NCBI RefSeq assembly: GCF_001429285.1
Contig: NZ_LMJJ01000042.1
Location: 62,001 to 126,000 of the forward strand
Source of the DNA: Ensifer sp. Root278
GTDB lineage: Bacteria > Pseudomonadota > Alphaproteobacteria > Rhizobiales > Rhizobiaceae
Length of the DNA: 64,000 nt
Direction of reading: 5' to 3'
Shown here: positions 25,666 through 35,939 of the stretch, piece after piece
How positions within the stretch are numbered: the stretch's first letter is position 1
Layout of the letters: every line of letters begins with the position of its first letter
Notes under the pieces: generated by a model
What the model was told of the DNA's origin: nothing
Database searches by the model: none
What the model saw: only the letters and a program-made list of their open reading frames with translations
Position numbers and translations under genes: made by a program

Positions 25666-26901
25666 TCAGTCCTCGCCGTGATTGGCGATCATCATCGCCT
25701 CGAAGGCAAGGCGGTCGACCTTGCGCATGCGCTCGGATTCCGACTTCAGCTGGCCGCAGGCGGCGAGAATGTCGCGACCGCGCGGGGTGCGGATCGGAGA
25801 GGCATAGCCGGCCTGGTTGATGAAGTCAGCAAACTTCTCGATGTGTTCCCAGTCGGAGCACTGGTAGTTGGTGCCAGGCCACGGGTTGAAGGGGATGAGG
25901 TTGATCTTCGCCGGTACCCCCTTCAGGAGCTTCACCAGTTGCTTGGCGTCTTCGAGGCTGTCGTTGACATCCTTCAGCATCACATATTCGAAGGTGATGC
26001 GGCGGGCGTTCGAGAGACCCGGATAGGCGCGGCAGGCGTCCATCAGTTCCTTCAGGGGGTACTTCTTGTTGATCGGCACCAGCATGTCGCGCAGGTCGTC
26101 GCGCACCGCGTGCAGCGAGATCGCCAGCATGACGCCGATCTCCTCGCCGGTGCGGTAGATTTCCGGCACGATGCCGGAGGTCGAGAGCGTGATGCGGCGC
26201 TTGGAGAGCGACAGGCCCTCGCCGTCAGACGCGATCAGCAGTGCGGTCTTGACGTGTTCGAAATTGTAGAGCGGCTCGCCCATGCCCATCATGACGATGT
26301 TGGTGATCTTGCGGCCCTCGGCCGGCACGATCGCGCCCTGTGGCGTGTCGCGCTCCGGGAAATCGCCGAGCCGGTCGCGGGCAAGCAGCAGCTGCGCGAG
26401 GATTTCCTCGGCCGTCAGATTGCGCACCAGCTTCTGCGTGCCGGTGTGACAGAAGGAACAGGTGAGCGTGCAGCCGACCTGGCTCGAAATGCAGAGCGTG
26501 CCGCGGCCTTCTTCGGGGATGTAAACGGTCTCGATCTCGACCGGGCGGCCGGCACCGCGTGCCGGGAAGCGCAGCAGCCACTTGCGGGTGCCGTCGCCGG
26601 AGATCTGCTCCTCGACGATTTCGGGCCGGGCAATGGTGAAATGCTGCTTCAGCATCTCGCGCATGTCCTTCGACACGTTCGTCATGTGGTCGAAGTCGGA
26701 GACGCCGCGCACGTAGAGCCAGTGCCAGAGCTGACTGACGCGCATCTTGACCTGGCGCTCCGGCACGCCCTTTTCGACGAGGGCCTTCGCCATGTCCTCG
26801 CGCAGGAGGCCGATCAGCGACGGCTTCTCCGCTTCGGGCGCTGCGCGCACCTGCGGTGCCCTAGCGATCTCCACCCGGTTCAGAATTTCAGTGGCTGCCA
26901 T
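25666..26901 (-). CDS. rlmN: 23S rRNA (adenine-2503-C2)/tRNA methyltransferase, radical SAM
   Basis: 411 residues. Methylates C2 of A2503 in 23S rRNA and A37 in some tRNAs. The radical SAM cluster is bound by Cys144, Cys148 and Cys151 ([12 protein letters not shown]); the methyl-carrying cysteine is Cys382 in [10 protein letters not shown], and the N-terminal helical domain covers about 28-100. ATG 26901 ([10 protein letters not shown]) is preferred; an upstream in-frame start at 26991 is poorly supported. Confidence 0.96.
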   Translation of the reverse strand: MAATEILNRVEIARAPQVRAAPEAEKPSLIGLLREDMAKALVEKGVPERQVKMRVSQLWHWLYVRGVSDFDHMTNVSKDMREMLKQHFTIARPEIVEEQISGDGTRKWLLRFPARGAGRPVEIETVYIPEEGRGTLCISSQVGCTLTCSFCHTGTQKLVRNLTAEEILAQLLLARDRLGDFPERDTPQGAIVPAEGRKITNIVMMGMGEPLYNFEHVKTALLIASDGEGLSLSKRRITLSTSGIVPEIYRTGEEIGVMLAISLHAVRDDLRDMLVPINKKYPLKELMDACRAYPGLSNARRITFEYVMLKDVNDSLEDAKQLVKLLKGVPAKINLIPFNPWPGTNYQCSDWEHIEKFADFINQAGYASPIRTPRGRDILAACGQLKSESERMRKVDRLAFEAMMIANHGED

Positions 26902-27083
26902 GCTCTTGATGTCCTGTCGTACAGCGTGAGGCCGTCCGGAGAGCGGGTCCGGAATTCGTCCTGATGCGCGAATTGAAATCGGTCGAGCCATCGAAAGCGG
27001 CCAATCAGGGCGCGGAGGCTCTCAAGTTGGGCCGGGCTTTAGCATTGTTTTGGCCCGGAGTCACGAGGCAGACCCTTTGAATG

Positions 27084-27108
27084 CAAAAGGCCGGCTTCGC
27101 AGCCGGCC
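27084..27108 (-). terminator. Terminator after the IalB-like gene
   Basis: GGCCGGC (27089-27095), loop TTCGCA, GCCGGCC (27102-27108); on the minus strand followed by TTTTGC. 76 bp past the stop codon. Confidence 0.8.
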
Positions 27109-27184
27109 CAATGTCTGGTTCTTCGCCATGGCTTTCACGCCTGTTGTGCCGCAAGACCGCTGCACACTGCGTGACATGCCTGGA

Positions 27185-27688
27185 TTACTTGCAGGCTTCG
27201 ATCTGCTTCAGCGCAGCCGAGATGCCCGAGAGCGAATAGGAGTAGGAGGTGGCCGTGCCCTTGCGCGACTTGGCGTTGACCGACATGGCCTTGCCGGTCT
27301 TCATCGCGGCGACGAGCGCCGGTTCTTCCGCCGCGTTTTCCACCCAGGCGGAGTTGCCCTTGGTAAACATCACGAAAGTGCGGCCGTCGATGACGACGTT
27401 GACCTTGGAGTTTTCCTGAAGGGGGTAGCCCATCATCGCCTGCGGCTCATAGCTGATGTTCTGGCCCGGGCGCTGGGATACGAGGAAGAAGATGTCGCCG
27501 TGGTCGACGCCGGCCGGGCTCTTTTCCTTCGGAACCGAGAGGACGTAGCAGACCTTGCCGCCGCCGGCGTTGTAGGAATAGGCGCCCCAGGCGTTGAACT
27601 GCTGGATGCGCGTCGGAGACTGAGCGGCAGCCATGCTGGCGGTTGCCAGAACGAGTGCGATTGCGGTTGCGATCTTTCTTACAAACAT
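27185..27688 (-). CDS. Invasion-associated locus B (IalB) family periplasmic protein
   Basis: 167 residues with a clear signal peptide (MFVRKIATAIALVLATASMA, cleaved near AQ). The body (FNAWGAYSYNAGGGKVCYVLSVPKEK, then GRTFVMFTKGNSAWV and TATSYSYSLSGISAALK) matches the IalB family, named for a Bartonella erythrocyte-invasion factor but widespread in free-living rhizobia where the role is unclear. ATG 27688 gives the signal peptide; an upstream start at 27754 adds a charged stretch and is less likely. Confidence 0.85.
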   Translation of the reverse strand: MFVRKIATAIALVLATASMAAAQSPTRIQQFNAWGAYSYNAGGGKVCYVLSVPKEKSPAGVDHGDIFFLVSQRPGQNISYEPQAMMGYPLQENSKVNVVIDGRTFVMFTKGNSAWVENAAEEPALVAAMKTGKAMSVNAKSRKGTATSYSYSLSGISAALKQIEACK

Positions 27689-28085
27689 GAGGTCCTGCCG
27701 CTTTTCTTGCTTTTCGATCACCCGAAACAGGTCAGACGGGCGACGCGTAGTCATGATTTGATTTGTTTTGACTTAATTCAGGTTACCAAACCGTCAACGA
27801 AGGCTGAAAACCGCGGGTTTAGCCCCGAAATGGGGCGGTTTGCCCCATCTGCCCCAGCGTCTTTCACCCGATGATTCGCGGTGAGCGAACCAAGGGTCGA
27901 TGCCGGATGCGCGTCGCCTCGGAATGCTGTTCCAGAAGGTTTCCTGCCCCAAGCCATTACATGGCGCCAGCCGCGCCTAACCGTGCGACCAGCGTCATTT
28001 GCAAGTCTATGCCACAAAGATTCGGGCAAGAGTTTGACTTTCGGGCAGGAATGGGGCGCCACAACCTGGCGGCCGGCTTTCAACA
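27689..28085. other. Gap between the IalB-like gene and the YkvA-like gene
   Basis: 397 bp with no supported gene. It must contain the IalB promoter (minus strand); TTGACG at 27797-27792 is a possible -35. ATGGGGC (27830-27836) and GCCCCAT (27842-27848) form a perfect 7-bp hairpin. Nothing else recognised. Confidence 0.4.
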
Positions 28086-28463
28086 TCAGCCCTCGGGCGT
28101 GTCGGCCAGCGTCTCGTCGGCCTTGGTATAGTGCGTTTCCTTGATCTGTCCGCTGATGGCGGCGAAGGCCGCGGTCAGCACCGCCACGTCGTCGGAGAAA
28201 CCGACCACTGCCAGCACGTCGGGCAGGAAGTCGAGCGGCAGCACGAAATAAGCGAGCGCTGCGAGCAGAATGCCGCGGGTGCGTGTCGGCGTCTTCGGGT
28301 CAATCGCGCAGTAATAGGCGGCGACGAGATCGCGGCTGAACGGGATCTGCCGGGCAGCGCGCCGAAAGGTCGGCCAGAAGCGTCGCTTCACGCGCTTTTC
28401 CCGGCGCTCCTGCTCGGATTCTTCGCCTGGCAAGAGAATTTCACCGATCTTGATGTCGTCCAT
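28086..28463 (-). CDS. YkvA-family (DUF1232) membrane protein
   Basis: 125 residues. The DUF1232 core covers about 55-90: ILLAALAYFVLPLDFLPDVLAVVGFSDD, a hydrophobic hairpin with the conserved P-x-D-x-(I/L)-P-D. The N-terminal half is basic and charged. Function of the family is unknown. Isolated, no operon partner. Confidence 0.88.
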   Translation of the reverse strand: MDDIKIGEILLPGEESEQERREKRVKRRFWPTFRRAARQIPFSRDLVAAYYCAIDPKTPTRTRGILLAALAYFVLPLDFLPDVLAVVGFSDDVAVLTAAFAAISGQIKETHYTKADETLADTPEG

Positions 28464-28495
28464 CGTCCCGCTTCCGGCGCTCTAGCATTTTGATT

Positions 28496-28540
28496 CCAGA
28501 GCATCTTATCCGCTTTCCGCTTGAAAGCGGGATGCTCTGG
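28496..28540. repeat. Palindromic repeat between YkvA-like gene and phhB
   Basis: CCAGAGCATC (28496-28505) and GATGCTCTGG (28531-28540) are perfectly inverted, with CCGCTTT/AAAGCGG pairing inside. It is typical of rhizobial intergenic palindromes and could end phhB transcription on the minus strand. Confidence 0.8.
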
Positions 28541-28567
28541 CGTTTCTCAATATGGGGATCGGCCGTG

Positions 28568-28885
28568 CTATTTCAAATGATCCGGCATCCGGCCGGCCGC
28601 CGCTTTGTCCATGCGCGCCGCCAATTTGAAGTCGAGTTCCGTCAGCCCACCGGCATCATGGGTGGTCAGGGTTACGTCGACGCGATTGTAGACGTTGAAC
28701 CATTCGGGATGATGGTTGAATTTTTCGGCGACGATCGCGCACTCGGTCATGAAACCGAAGGCTTCGACGAAGTTCTTGAAGCGGAACGCCTTCCAGATCG
28801 AGTTGCCGTCTTCGGCTCGCACCCAGCCTTCCATCTTGTGCAGGTTTTCGGCAATCGTTGCCTCGTCGAGCTTTTCCGCAGTCAT
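28568..28885 (-). CDS. phhB: Pterin-4a-carbinolamine dehydratase
   Basis: 105 residues. Dehydrates 4a-hydroxytetrahydrobiopterin to recycle the pterin cofactor. The signature [30 protein letters not shown] (about 58-88), with the His-His-Pro active site, is complete. ATG 28885 follows GGGAGAG. No aromatic hydroxylase gene is nearby. Confidence 0.94.
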   Translation of the reverse strand: MTAEKLDEATIAENLHKMEGWVRAEDGNSIWKAFRFKNFVEAFGFMTECAIVAEKFNHHPEWFNVYNRVDVTLTTHDAGGLTELDFKLAARMDKAAAGRMPDHLK

Positions 28886-28974
28886 CGTCTCTCTCCCACA
28901 CATCGACCTGTTCGAAGGCCGAGCTGCTGCGTATAAATGCGCATCAATCTCCAGTCCTGTCGAAATTGAATAGC

Positions 28975-29451
28975 ATGAAACCGGTCAGAGTTCTTTTCGT
29001 TTGTCTCGGCAATATCTGCCGGTCGCCGCTGGCCGAGGGTGTGCTGCGCGCATTGGCCGAGCAAAAGGGATTGGCACCAGCGCTGCAGGTGGATTCGGCC
29101 GGAACCGGTGCCTGGCACATCGGCGATCCGCCCGACAACCGCTCGATCCAGGCGGCGCGGCGGCGCGGGATCGACATCTCTGCGCTGCGCGGGCGCCAGG
29201 TTCGGCCGGACGATTTCCGGGATTTCGACCTGATCCTCGGCATGGACGAAAACAATGTCCGCACGCTCAAGCGCTTGGCGCCCGCCGATGCGGCCGAGAA
29301 GGTGCATCTCTTCCTCGACTATGCGTCCGCCCGCAATCAGGATGTCCCGGACCCCTATTACGAAGGGCCAGAAGCCTTCGAGGCGCTCTACCAGATGCTC
29401 GAAGCCGGGTGCTCGTCGTTGCTCGAAAGGTTCGGTGACCGCGCCTCGTGA
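28975..29451 (+). CDS. Low-molecular-weight protein tyrosine phosphatase
   Basis: 158 residues. The P-loop [10 protein letters not shown] has Cys10 and Arg16 (C-x5-R), and the general acid lies in DPYYEG near 124. Dephosphorylates phosphotyrosine; in rhizobia such enzymes may act on exopolysaccharide kinases, but no such genes are near. Its 3' end overlaps the 3' end of the convergent thpR gene by 64 bp. Confidence 0.93.
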   Translation: MKPVRVLFVCLGNICRSPLAEGVLRALAEQKGLAPALQVDSAGTGAWHIGDPPDNRSIQAARRRGIDISALRGRQVRPDDFRDFDLILGMDENNVRTLKRLAPADAAEKVHLFLDYASARNQDVPDPYYEGPEAFEALYQMLEAGCSSLLERFGDRAS

Positions 29452-29978
29452 AGCGGGAAGACCTCTTCCGTGAGGTATGGCCCGCCACCGACCGAGTCGC
29501 GCGATGACAGAAGCACGAAGCGCGAGACGGTGAAGAGCGAAGTCATGAAATTACCGCGTCCGGAGAGGTACTCGACCACATCCTCGACGCGGCTTGAGCG
29601 CAGCCGGGCGAGCGTCACATGCGGCGTGAATTTTCGCGGATCCGGCCCGAGCCCGAGCCGCTGGCAGATGCGCTCGATCTCGGCCTGAAGGGCGTACATT
29701 TCCGGGTGGTTGCTGACGCCGGCCCAGACGGAATGCGGCTTCTTCGAGCCGAAAGCGCCGGTGCCGGTCAGCTGCAGTTGGAATTCCGGTCTTTCGATCC
29801 GATCGAGCTTGTCGATGATCTCGTCGGCGGTGCGCCAGTCGACGTCACCGATGAAGCGCAAGGTGATGTGGTAGTTCTCCACATCTATCCAGCGAGCTCC
29901 GGGAAGTCCTCCGCGCAGCAACGAAAGACTCATTGCTGCATTGCGCGGAATTTCGAGGGCGGTGAATAGTCTCGGCAT
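29388..29978 (-). CDS. thpR: RNA 2',3'-cyclic phosphodiesterase (2'-5' RNA ligase family)
   Basis: 196 residues of the 2H phosphoesterase superfamily. Two HxT motifs: HITLRFIG (His37/Thr39) and HVTLARL (His120/Thr122). Opens 2',3'-cyclic phosphates or joins 2'-5' RNA halves. The last about 21 residues lie in DNA shared with the opposite-strand phosphatase gene. Confidence 0.93.
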   Translation of the reverse strand: MPRLFTALEIPRNAAMSLSLLRGGLPGARWIDVENYHITLRFIGDVDWRTADEIIDKLDRIERPEFQLQLTGTGAFGSKKPHSVWAGVSNHPEMYALQAEIERICQRLGLGPDPRKFTPHVTLARLRSSRVEDVVEYLSGRGNFMTSLFTVSRFVLLSSRDSVGGGPYLTEEVFPLHEARSPNLSSNDEHPASSIW

Positions 29979-30092
29979 GGCGAGCTCCCCGAATCTCTTG
30001 CAGATGTCTCAGCGAATCACGCATCGAGTCTGCACGCAACTAGTATTTGACACTTACGAATATTAACGTTCCCTTAACTGTGGACGATGTCA

Positions 30093-30734
30093 TCACTCCG
30101 TCTTATTCAAGGTTGCCAGAAAGCGTTCGACGATAGGCAGTGCCTTCTCGACCATTACGCCGACGCCGTCGCCATTGGGATGCATGCCGTCTTCCAGCTT
30201 GAGCTTCGCCTCGGTCACTACGCCGTCGAGGAAGAACGGGTAGAGTTCCAGCCCATATTTTTCGGCAAGCTCCGGAAAGATCGGGTTGAAGCGGGCGGCA
30301 TAGTCGGCGCCCATGTTCGGCGGTGCCATCATGCCCGCGAGCAGCACCGGGATGCCGCGGTCCTTGAGACGTGTAATCATCGCCTCGATGTTCTTGCGAG
30401 TCTCTTCCGGCGGGATACCGCGCAGCGCATCGTTGGCGCCAAGTTCGAGGATCACGCCCTTCGTGCCATCGGGCACGGACCAGTCGATGCGGGCAAGGCC
30501 GCCGGATGAGGTGTCGCCGGAAACGCCGGCGTTCGCGATCGTCACGTCCAGGCCCTTTTCCTTCAGCGCCTTTTCGAGCCGAGCGGGGAAGGCGTCCTGC
30601 GGCGGGAGCTGATAGCCCGCCATCAGGCTGTCGCCGAACCCCACGAGGCTGATCGTCTCGGCGCGTGCTGCCGATGATAACGCAATTGTCATCGTCAGTG
30701 CCAAGAAAACCCGTTGAAATCCTTTTAATGCCAT
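30093..30734 (-). CDS. tesA: SGNH/GDSL arylesterase-lysophospholipase (TesA-like)
   Basis: 213 residues with a signal peptide (MALKGFQRVFLALTMTIALS, cleaved near ARA-ETI). GFGDSLMAGYQLP holds the nucleophile Ser36; GANDALRG (block III) and DGMHPNGDG (Asp/His) complete the catalytic set. Periplasmic esterase/thioesterase. Divergent from an ABC export-type pair, an arrangement also known for tesA-ybbA-ybbP in E. coli. Confidence 0.93.
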   Translation of the reverse strand: MALKGFQRVFLALTMTIALSSAARAETISLVGFGDSLMAGYQLPPQDAFPARLEKALKEKGLDVTIANAGVSGDTSSGGLARIDWSVPDGTKGVILELGANDALRGIPPEETRKNIEAMITRLKDRGIPVLLAGMMAPPNMGADYAARFNPIFPELAEKYGLELYPFFLDGVVTEAKLKLEDGMHPNGDGVGVMVEKALPIVERFLATLNKTE

Positions 30735-30799
30735 GGGCCTGTTCCTAAATCCCGAATGCCGTTTCTGTTCCCCATTTCGTTCATATAGGGTTGTTTCGC

Positions 30800-31525
30800 T
30801 TGGCCAGCACCATCATCGAACTCAAAAACGCGGATCTGACGCTCGGGGAGGCGGCGGCCTCGGTGCACGTGCTGAAGGGCATGAGCCTCACGATCGATGC
30901 CGGCGAGTCCGTCGGGATCGTTGGTCCGTCGGGTTCGGGGAAGTCGACGTTGCTGATGGTGCTTGCCGGGCTCGAGCGGCTGGATAGCGGTGAGATCGTC
31001 ATCGACGGTACGCCGTTGCATCGGCTTGACGAGGACCGGGTGGCGGACTTCCGCGGGCGCAACATCGGCATCGTCTTCCAGTCCTTCCACCTCATCCCCA
31101 ACATGACCGCGCTCGAAAACGTCGCGGTGCCGCTCGAACTCGCCAATGTGGCCGGCGCCTTCGAGATCGCGCGCAAGGAACTCGTCGCCGTCGGTCTCGG
31201 CGAGCGGCTCAGCCACTATCCCGGCCAGCTTTCCGGCGGCGAACAGCAGCGCGTGGCGATCGCTCGCGCCTTGGCGCCTTCGCCGAAACTGCTAATCGCC
31301 GACGAGCCGACGGGCAACCTCGACGCCGAAACCGGACGCCAGATCGCCGATCTGCTTTTCGCCGAACAGCGTGACCGCGGCATGACACTCGTTCTCGTGA
31401 CGCATGATGCGGCTCTTGCCGCACGTTGCGTGCGGCAAGTCCGCGTCCGCTCCGGCGAGATTGTCGCCGGCGGCGAGGCGGGGCCGCTTGCGGTGACGCC
31501 GCGCCAGGAGGCGGCCTCGGCATGA
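30800..31525 (+). CDS. ybbA: ABC transporter ATP-binding protein (YbbA/LolD-like)
   Basis: About 241 residues: Walker [11 protein letters not shown]-loop [16 protein letters not shown], signature [15 protein letters not shown], Walker [13 protein letters not shown], as in the MacB/LolD/YbbA group. There is no ATG; TTG 30800 ([16 protein letters not shown]) or TTG 30791 must be used. Pairs with the FtsX-type permease (ATGA overlap at 31522-31525) and is divergent from tesA. Confidence 0.93.
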   Translation: MASTIIELKNADLTLGEAAASVHVLKGMSLTIDAGESVGIVGPSGSGKSTLLMVLAGLERLDSGEIVIDGTPLHRLDEDRVADFRGRNIGIVFQSFHLIPNMTALENVAVPLELANVAGAFEIARKELVAVGLGERLSHYPGQLSGGEQQRVAIARALAPSPKLLIADEPTGNLDAETGRQIADLLFAEQRDRGMTLVLVTHDAALAARCVRQVRVRSGEIVAGGEAGPLAVTPRQEAASA

Positions 31526-34074
31526 GCGGCGCGTCATCGGTTCGGCTGCGGCCGCTGCTTGCCCTTCGCCTGGCACTGCGCGAAATGCGCGGCGGGCTTA
31601 GAGGTTTCTACATTTTCCTCGCCTGCATCGCGCTCGGGACCGCGGCGATTGCCGGCGTCAATTCGCTGTCGCAATCGATCACCGCGACGATCGCGACGCA
31701 GGGGCAGGAACTGCTCGCCGGCGACATCCGCTTCGAGCTCAACAATCGCGTGGCGACCGCGGACGAGCGCGCCTATCTCGACAGTCTCGGAACCGTCGCG
31801 GTTTCCGCCGGCTTGCGGTCGATGGCGCGGTTGCCCGACGGATCCAACCAGGCGCTGGTCGAACTGAAGGCGATCGATGCCGCCTACCCGCTCTACGGCG
31901 CGCTGGAAAGCGAGCCGAGCCGTCCGCTGCATGAGCTTTTGGCGCGCGATGGCGAGACCTTTGGCGCCGTCGTGGCGCCGCTGCTGCTCGACCGTCTTGG
32001 CGTGCAGGTGGGAGATGAGATCCTTCTCGGCAACGCCAGGATCCGGATCTCCGGCACGATCGTGCGCGAGCCGGACGCCTTGTCCGACGGCTTCGGCTTT
32101 GCCCCCCGCCTGATGGTCTCGGCCGAGGCGCTGGCCGTGAGCGGCCTGGTGCAGACAGGAAGCCTTGTCGAGCACAGCTACAAGGTAAAGGTCGCGGGCC
32201 CGGCGCAGCTCGCGGCCATTCGCACCGACGCCGAGAAGCGCTTTCCGGCGGCCGGCTGGTCGATCCGCACCAGCGCCAACGCCGCGCCGTCATTGACGGC
32301 GAACATCACCCGCTTTTCGCAGTTCCTGACGCTTGTCGGGCTGACGGCGCTGATCGTCGGCGGCGTCGGCGTCGCCAACGCGGTGCGCGCCTATCTCGAC
32401 CAGAAGCGCAGCGTGATCGCCACCTTCAAATGCCTGGGCGCTCCTGCCTCGCTGGTGGCGATGATCTATCTCGCGCAGATCCTGATGATCGCCTTGATCG
32501 GCATCGTGATCGGCCTCGCCCTCGGCATGCTGATCCCCTTCATCGCAGCGCAGTTCCTGGCAGATTTATTGCCGATCTCGACGGAGTTTCATCTCTATCC
32601 GGGGGCGCTCGGTCTTGCCGCGCTCTTCGGCGTGCTGACGGCGCTGACTTTTGCCATCCTGCCGCTCGGGCGGGCACGGGCCATTCCGGCAACCGCGCTC
32701 TTCCGCCAGCAGGGCTTCGACCCCTCCGGCTTTCCGGCATGGCCCTATTTGCTCGGCGCCGTCGCTTGTCTTGCCGCGCTCGCGGGGCTCGCGATCTGGA
32801 CGGCCTACGACCGCTATATTTCGCTGGTGTTCCTGGGCGCGATCGCCTTTGCCTTCATTGTCCTGCGCGTCGTCGCGCTCGCGATCGCCTGGCTTGCGCG
32901 CCGCAGCCCGCGGGTCAACTCGCCGGCCCTCAGGCTGGCGATCGGCAACATCCATCGCCCCGGCGCACTCACGTCCTCGGTCGTGTTGTCGCTGGGTCTT
33001 GGGCTGGCGCTGCTTGTAACGTTGGCTCTGATCGACGGCAATCTGCGCCGCGAGCTTACCGGCAGCATGGCGGAGCGGGCGCCGAACTTCTTCTTCGTCG
33101 ATATCCAGGGCAACGAGATCGAAGGCTTCCGCTCGGTGCTCAACCGGACGATCCCGAAGGGCAAGGTCATCGAGGTGCCGATGCTGCGTGGCCGGATCAT
33201 TGCCTTCAACGGTGAGGACGTGAACAGCCGCAACGTGCCGCCCGGCGGCCAATGGGTGCTGCGCGGCGACCGCGGCATCACCTATGCCAAGAACAAGCCG
33301 GAGAACGCGACGCTTTCCGCGGGCACGTGGTGGCCGGCCGACTATAGTAGCGAGCCCTTGGTTTCCTTCTCGGCGGAAGAGGCCGGCGAACTCGGCCTGA
33401 AGATCGGCGACACCGTGACCGTCAACGTGCTTGGTCGCAACATCACCGCCAAGATCGCCAATTTCCGCAACGTCGAGTGGGAATCGCTTTCGATCAACTT
33501 CGTCATGGTGTTTTCGCCGAACACCTTTGCCGGTGCGCCGCATGCGTGGTTGGCAACGGTCATCGATCCGGCAGCGACGCCGGAAGAGGAGGCGGCGGTG
33601 CTGAAGGCCGTCACCAACGCCTATCCGACGATCACAAGCGTGCGGGTGAAGGATGCTCTCGACATCGTGAACGGGCTGCTTGGACAGTTGGCAACCGCCA
33701 TCCGGGCAGCCGCCGCGGTGGCGCTCGTCGCCTCCGTCCTGGTGCTTGCCGGTGCGCTCGCCGCTGGCAACCGGGCGCGCGTCCATGATGCCGTGGTGCT
33801 GAAAACGCTGGGTGCGACGCGCGCGACCCTCATCCGGGCGTTCAGCTACGAATATGCCATTCTCGGCCTCGCAACTGCGGTTTTCGCGCTGTTTGCCGGC
33901 GGAGTTGCCGCTTGGTTCGTCGTCAGCCGCATCATGAAGTTGCCGTCAGACTTCCTGCCGGATGTCGCCATCCTGACCGTCGTCGGGGCGCTGGTGATGA
34001 CCGTCGGCATCGGTCTTGCCGGTACCTGGCGTATTCTCGGGCAGAAGGCGGCGCCGGTCCTGCGGGAGCTTTGA
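31522..34074 (+). CDS. ybbP: FtsX-like permease (YbbP family)
   Basis: 850 residues. Two FtsX domains of three to four membrane segments each (about 255-360 and 735-845) plus extra central segments, with large periplasmic domains between, as in E. coli YbbP. The ATG overlaps the ATPase stop. Such pairs do mechanical work on lipids, lipoproteins or envelope proteins rather than small-molecule uptake; the linkage to tesA suggests lipid handling, which is inference. Confidence 0.92.
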   Translation: MSGASSVRLRPLLALRLALREMRGGLRGFYIFLACIALGTAAIAGVNSLSQSITATIATQGQELLAGDIRFELNNRVATADERAYLDSLGTVAVSAGLRSMARLPDGSNQALVELKAIDAAYPLYGALESEPSRPLHELLARDGETFGAVVAPLLLDRLGVQVGDEILLGNARIRISGTIVREPDALSDGFGFAPRLMVSAEALAVSGLVQTGSLVEHSYKVKVAGPAQLAAIRTDAEKRFPAAGWSIRTSANAAPSLTANITRFSQFLTLVGLTALIVGGVGVANAVRAYLDQKRSVIATFKCLGAPASLVAMIYLAQILMIALIGIVIGLALGMLIPFIAAQFLADLLPISTEFHLYPGALGLAALFGVLTALTFAILPLGRARAIPATALFRQQGFDPSGFPAWPYLLGAVACLAALAGLAIWTAYDRYISLVFLGAIAFAFIVLRVVALAIAWLARRSPRVNSPALRLAIGNIHRPGALTSSVVLSLGLGLALLVTLALIDGNLRRELTGSMAERAPNFFFVDIQGNEIEGFRSVLNRTIPKGKVIEVPMLRGRIIAFNGEDVNSRNVPPGGQWVLRGDRGITYAKNKPENATLSAGTWWPADYSSEPLVSFSAEEAGELGLKIGDTVTVNVLGRNITAKIANFRNVEWESLSINFVMVFSPNTFAGAPHAWLATVIDPAATPEEEAAVLKAVTNAYPTITSVRVKDALDIVNGLLGQLATAIRAAAAVALVASVLVLAGALAAGNRARVHDAVVLKTLGATRATLIRAFSYEYAILGLATAVFALFAGGVAAWFVVSRIMKLPSDFLPDVAILTVVGALVMTVGIGLAGTWRILGQKAAPVLREL

Positions 34075-34297
34075 GCGGTGAAGTTAACCGTAAATCCCTG
34101 TCGTGAATGCCGGAAACGGCCGGATGCGTTCGAATCCAGCGGCTTCGGGTCTTGTACGCAACGGGTTTCGGCATCATATTTATCCACAGGCATGCTGGAG
34201 CTCCGCAGCGGCGCCTGGGCGTGGAAGCCAGCCTTCCAAAGCGAGACTGTTCGCCGCCCGACACCGTAACTTCCACCGGAGCTTAAATGAGGAAACA

Positions 34298-35035
34298 ATG
34301 GCTGATCTGAGAAACTACCAAACCCGAATGTCGCCCGCCGGCGCTCAGGCGGGTGCCGTGATCGATGAGGGCCTTCGCGCGTACATGCTGAAGGTCTACA
34401 ACCTGATGGCCCTGGGCCTGGCGATCACCGGCGTGGCAGCTTACGGAACCTATGCGCTTGCCGCCTCCAATCCGGCATTCGCCCAGCTCATCTACGCTTC
34501 GCCCCTGAAGTGGGTCGTGATGCTGGCGCCGCTGGCGATGGTCTTCTTCATGAGCTTCCGCATTAATTCGATGAGCGTCTCCGCAGCACAGACGACGTTC
34601 TGGATCTACGCCGCCCTGATGGGCCTGTCGCTGTCGTCGATCTTCCTGGTTTTCACCGGCCAGAGCATCGTGCAGACGTTCTTCGTCACGGCCGCTTCGT
34701 TCGGCGCTCTGTCGCTCTACGGCTACACGACCAAGAAGGACCTGTCGGGCTTCGGCACGTTCCTGATCATGGGCCTCTTCGGCCTGATCATCGCGTCGAT
34801 CGTCAACATCTTCCTTGCTTCGTCGGCCCTCGGCTTCGCGATCTCCGTGATCGGTGTTCTGATCTTCGCTGGCCTCACCGCCTACGACACGCAGAAGATC
34901 AAGGAAATGTACTACGAAGCCGATGACAGCACCGTTGCCGGCCGCAAGGCGATCATGGGCGCGCTGACGCTCTACCTCGACTTCATCAACCTGTTCATGT
35001 TCCTGCTGCAGTTCATGGGCAACCGGAACAACTAA
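34298..35035 (+). CDS. BAX inhibitor-1/YccA family membrane protein
   Basis: 245 residues with seven predicted membrane segments, the last ones IIMGLFGLIIASIVNIFL-like and LDFINLFMFLLQFMGNRNN. The segment FAGLTAYDTQKIKEMYYEAD carries the conserved aspartate region of the BI-1 fold (calcium leak channels; YccA inhibits FtsH). ATG 34298 follows GAGGAAAC. Monocistronic, with a strong terminator. Confidence 0.94.
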   Translation: MADLRNYQTRMSPAGAQAGAVIDEGLRAYMLKVYNLMALGLAITGVAAYGTYALAASNPAFAQLIYASPLKWVVMLAPLAMVFFMSFRINSMSVSAAQTTFWIYAALMGLSLSSIFLVFTGQSIVQTFFVTAASFGALSLYGYTTKKDLSGFGTFLIMGLFGLIIASIVNIFLASSALGFAISVIGVLIFAGLTAYDTQKIKEMYYEADDSTVAGRKAIMGALTLYLDFINLFMFLLQFMGNRNN

Positions 35036-35053
35036 GCTTGAAACGAATAGCGG

Positions 35054-35079
35054 AAAAGGCGGCCTCGGCCGCCTTTTTT
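35054..35079 (+). terminator. Terminator after the BAX inhibitor-1 family gene
   Basis: AAAAGGCGGC (35054-35063), CTCG loop, GCCGCCTTTT (35068-35077) with T6 overlapping the stem. 18 bp after the stop codon. Confidence 0.92.
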
Positions 35080-35142
35080 GTTGCCGGAAGTAGTTGATCG
35101 CGTCCCGGCCCCCATGGGAGTAAAGGACGACGAAACCTCGAG

Positions 35143-35715
35143 ATGCAGTTTACCGCCATGTCCCTGAGTCTGCGTGACGCCACCTTGGCCGACCTTCCTG
35201 CCATCGCAGCGATCTATCGCGAATCCGTACTGAACGGCGTCGCCACCTATGAGATCGAACCTCCTTCCGAAGCGGAGATGCGAAACCGCTTCGAGACGAT
35301 CATCGGCAACGGCTACCCCTATGTGGTCGCATGCGATGGCAGCGGATCGATCGTCGGCTATGCCTATGCGTCCGCCTTCCGGACGCGCACGGCCTATCGC
35401 TTTCTGGTCGAGGATTCGATCTACCTGGCGCCGGAAGCGCGCGGCAAGGGTGCTGGCAAGGCGCTGCTCGTCGAACTCATTCGTCGTTGCACCGAGCTCG
35501 GCTTCCGGCAGATGGTTGCGGTGATCGGCGGTGCCCACCCGGCATCGATCGCCGTACACAGTTCGCTCGGCTTCGAGCATCAGGGCACGATGAAAGCGAC
35601 TGGCTTCAAGCATGGCCGTTGGCTCGACACGGCGATCATGCAGCTCGCGCTTGGCGAGGGCCAGAAGAGCGATCCGCCGGAAGACATCTATCCAGACACG
35701 CTCTATCAGAACTGA
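35143..35715 (+). CDS. GNAT acetyltransferase (phosphinothricin acetyltransferase-like)
   Basis: About 185-190 residues. LRDATLADLPAIAAIYRESVLNGVATYEIEPP at the start and EDSIYLAPEARGKGAGKALLVELI (acetyl-CoA motif) are typical of the PAT/bar-like group, which acetylates phosphinothricin, methionine sulfoximine or similar amines. Actual substrate unknown. Start at 35143 or ATG 35158 (MSLSLRDA). Confidence 0.9.
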   Translation: MQFTAMSLSLRDATLADLPAIAAIYRESVLNGVATYEIEPPSEAEMRNRFETIIGNGYPYVVACDGSGSIVGYAYASAFRTRTAYRFLVEDSIYLAPEARGKGAGKALLVELIRRCTELGFRQMVAVIGGAHPASIAVHSSLGFEHQGTMKATGFKHGRWLDTAIMQLALGEGQKSDPPEDIYPDTLYQN

Positions 35716-35831
35716 TCGTCGCCTCGCGGACGCCCGACATGCGCTGATTGCAGTCGGCCGTCCCGGGGCGGGTCAAAGCCCTGCGTCGGAAGAGGTCGCC
35801 GCGCATCTCACCGGGACGCCGGTGCGGATCA

Positions 35832-35939
35832 GGTCTTAAGGCGCGTCGCGATCTTGCAGGTCCGCTCCCAGCGCTTCAAGCTTCTGATATTTCGCATGTC
35901 GTTATCGCAAAACCGCTGCGCACCTTTGCGCGGCATGCT
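35832..35939 (-). repeat. RIME-like intergenic element, copy 2 (abuts DUF2794 stop)
   Basis: The reverse complement matches 9566-9667 nearly end to end. Its left end (minus strand) begins at the first base after the TGA of the DUF2794 gene, just as copy 1 begins after the TAA of rpoH2. The CGCGCAAAGGTGCGCAGCGG block followed by TTTT can form a hairpin. Confidence 0.85.

Noticed and set aside
27871-28144. Small open frames on both strands before the YkvA-like gene
   Set aside because: Products are arginine/proline/alanine-rich without recognisable motifs and overlap one another.
34127-34136. GTTCGAATCC, a tRNA T-loop-like string
   Set aside because: No acceptor, D or anticodon stems can be formed around it on either strand.
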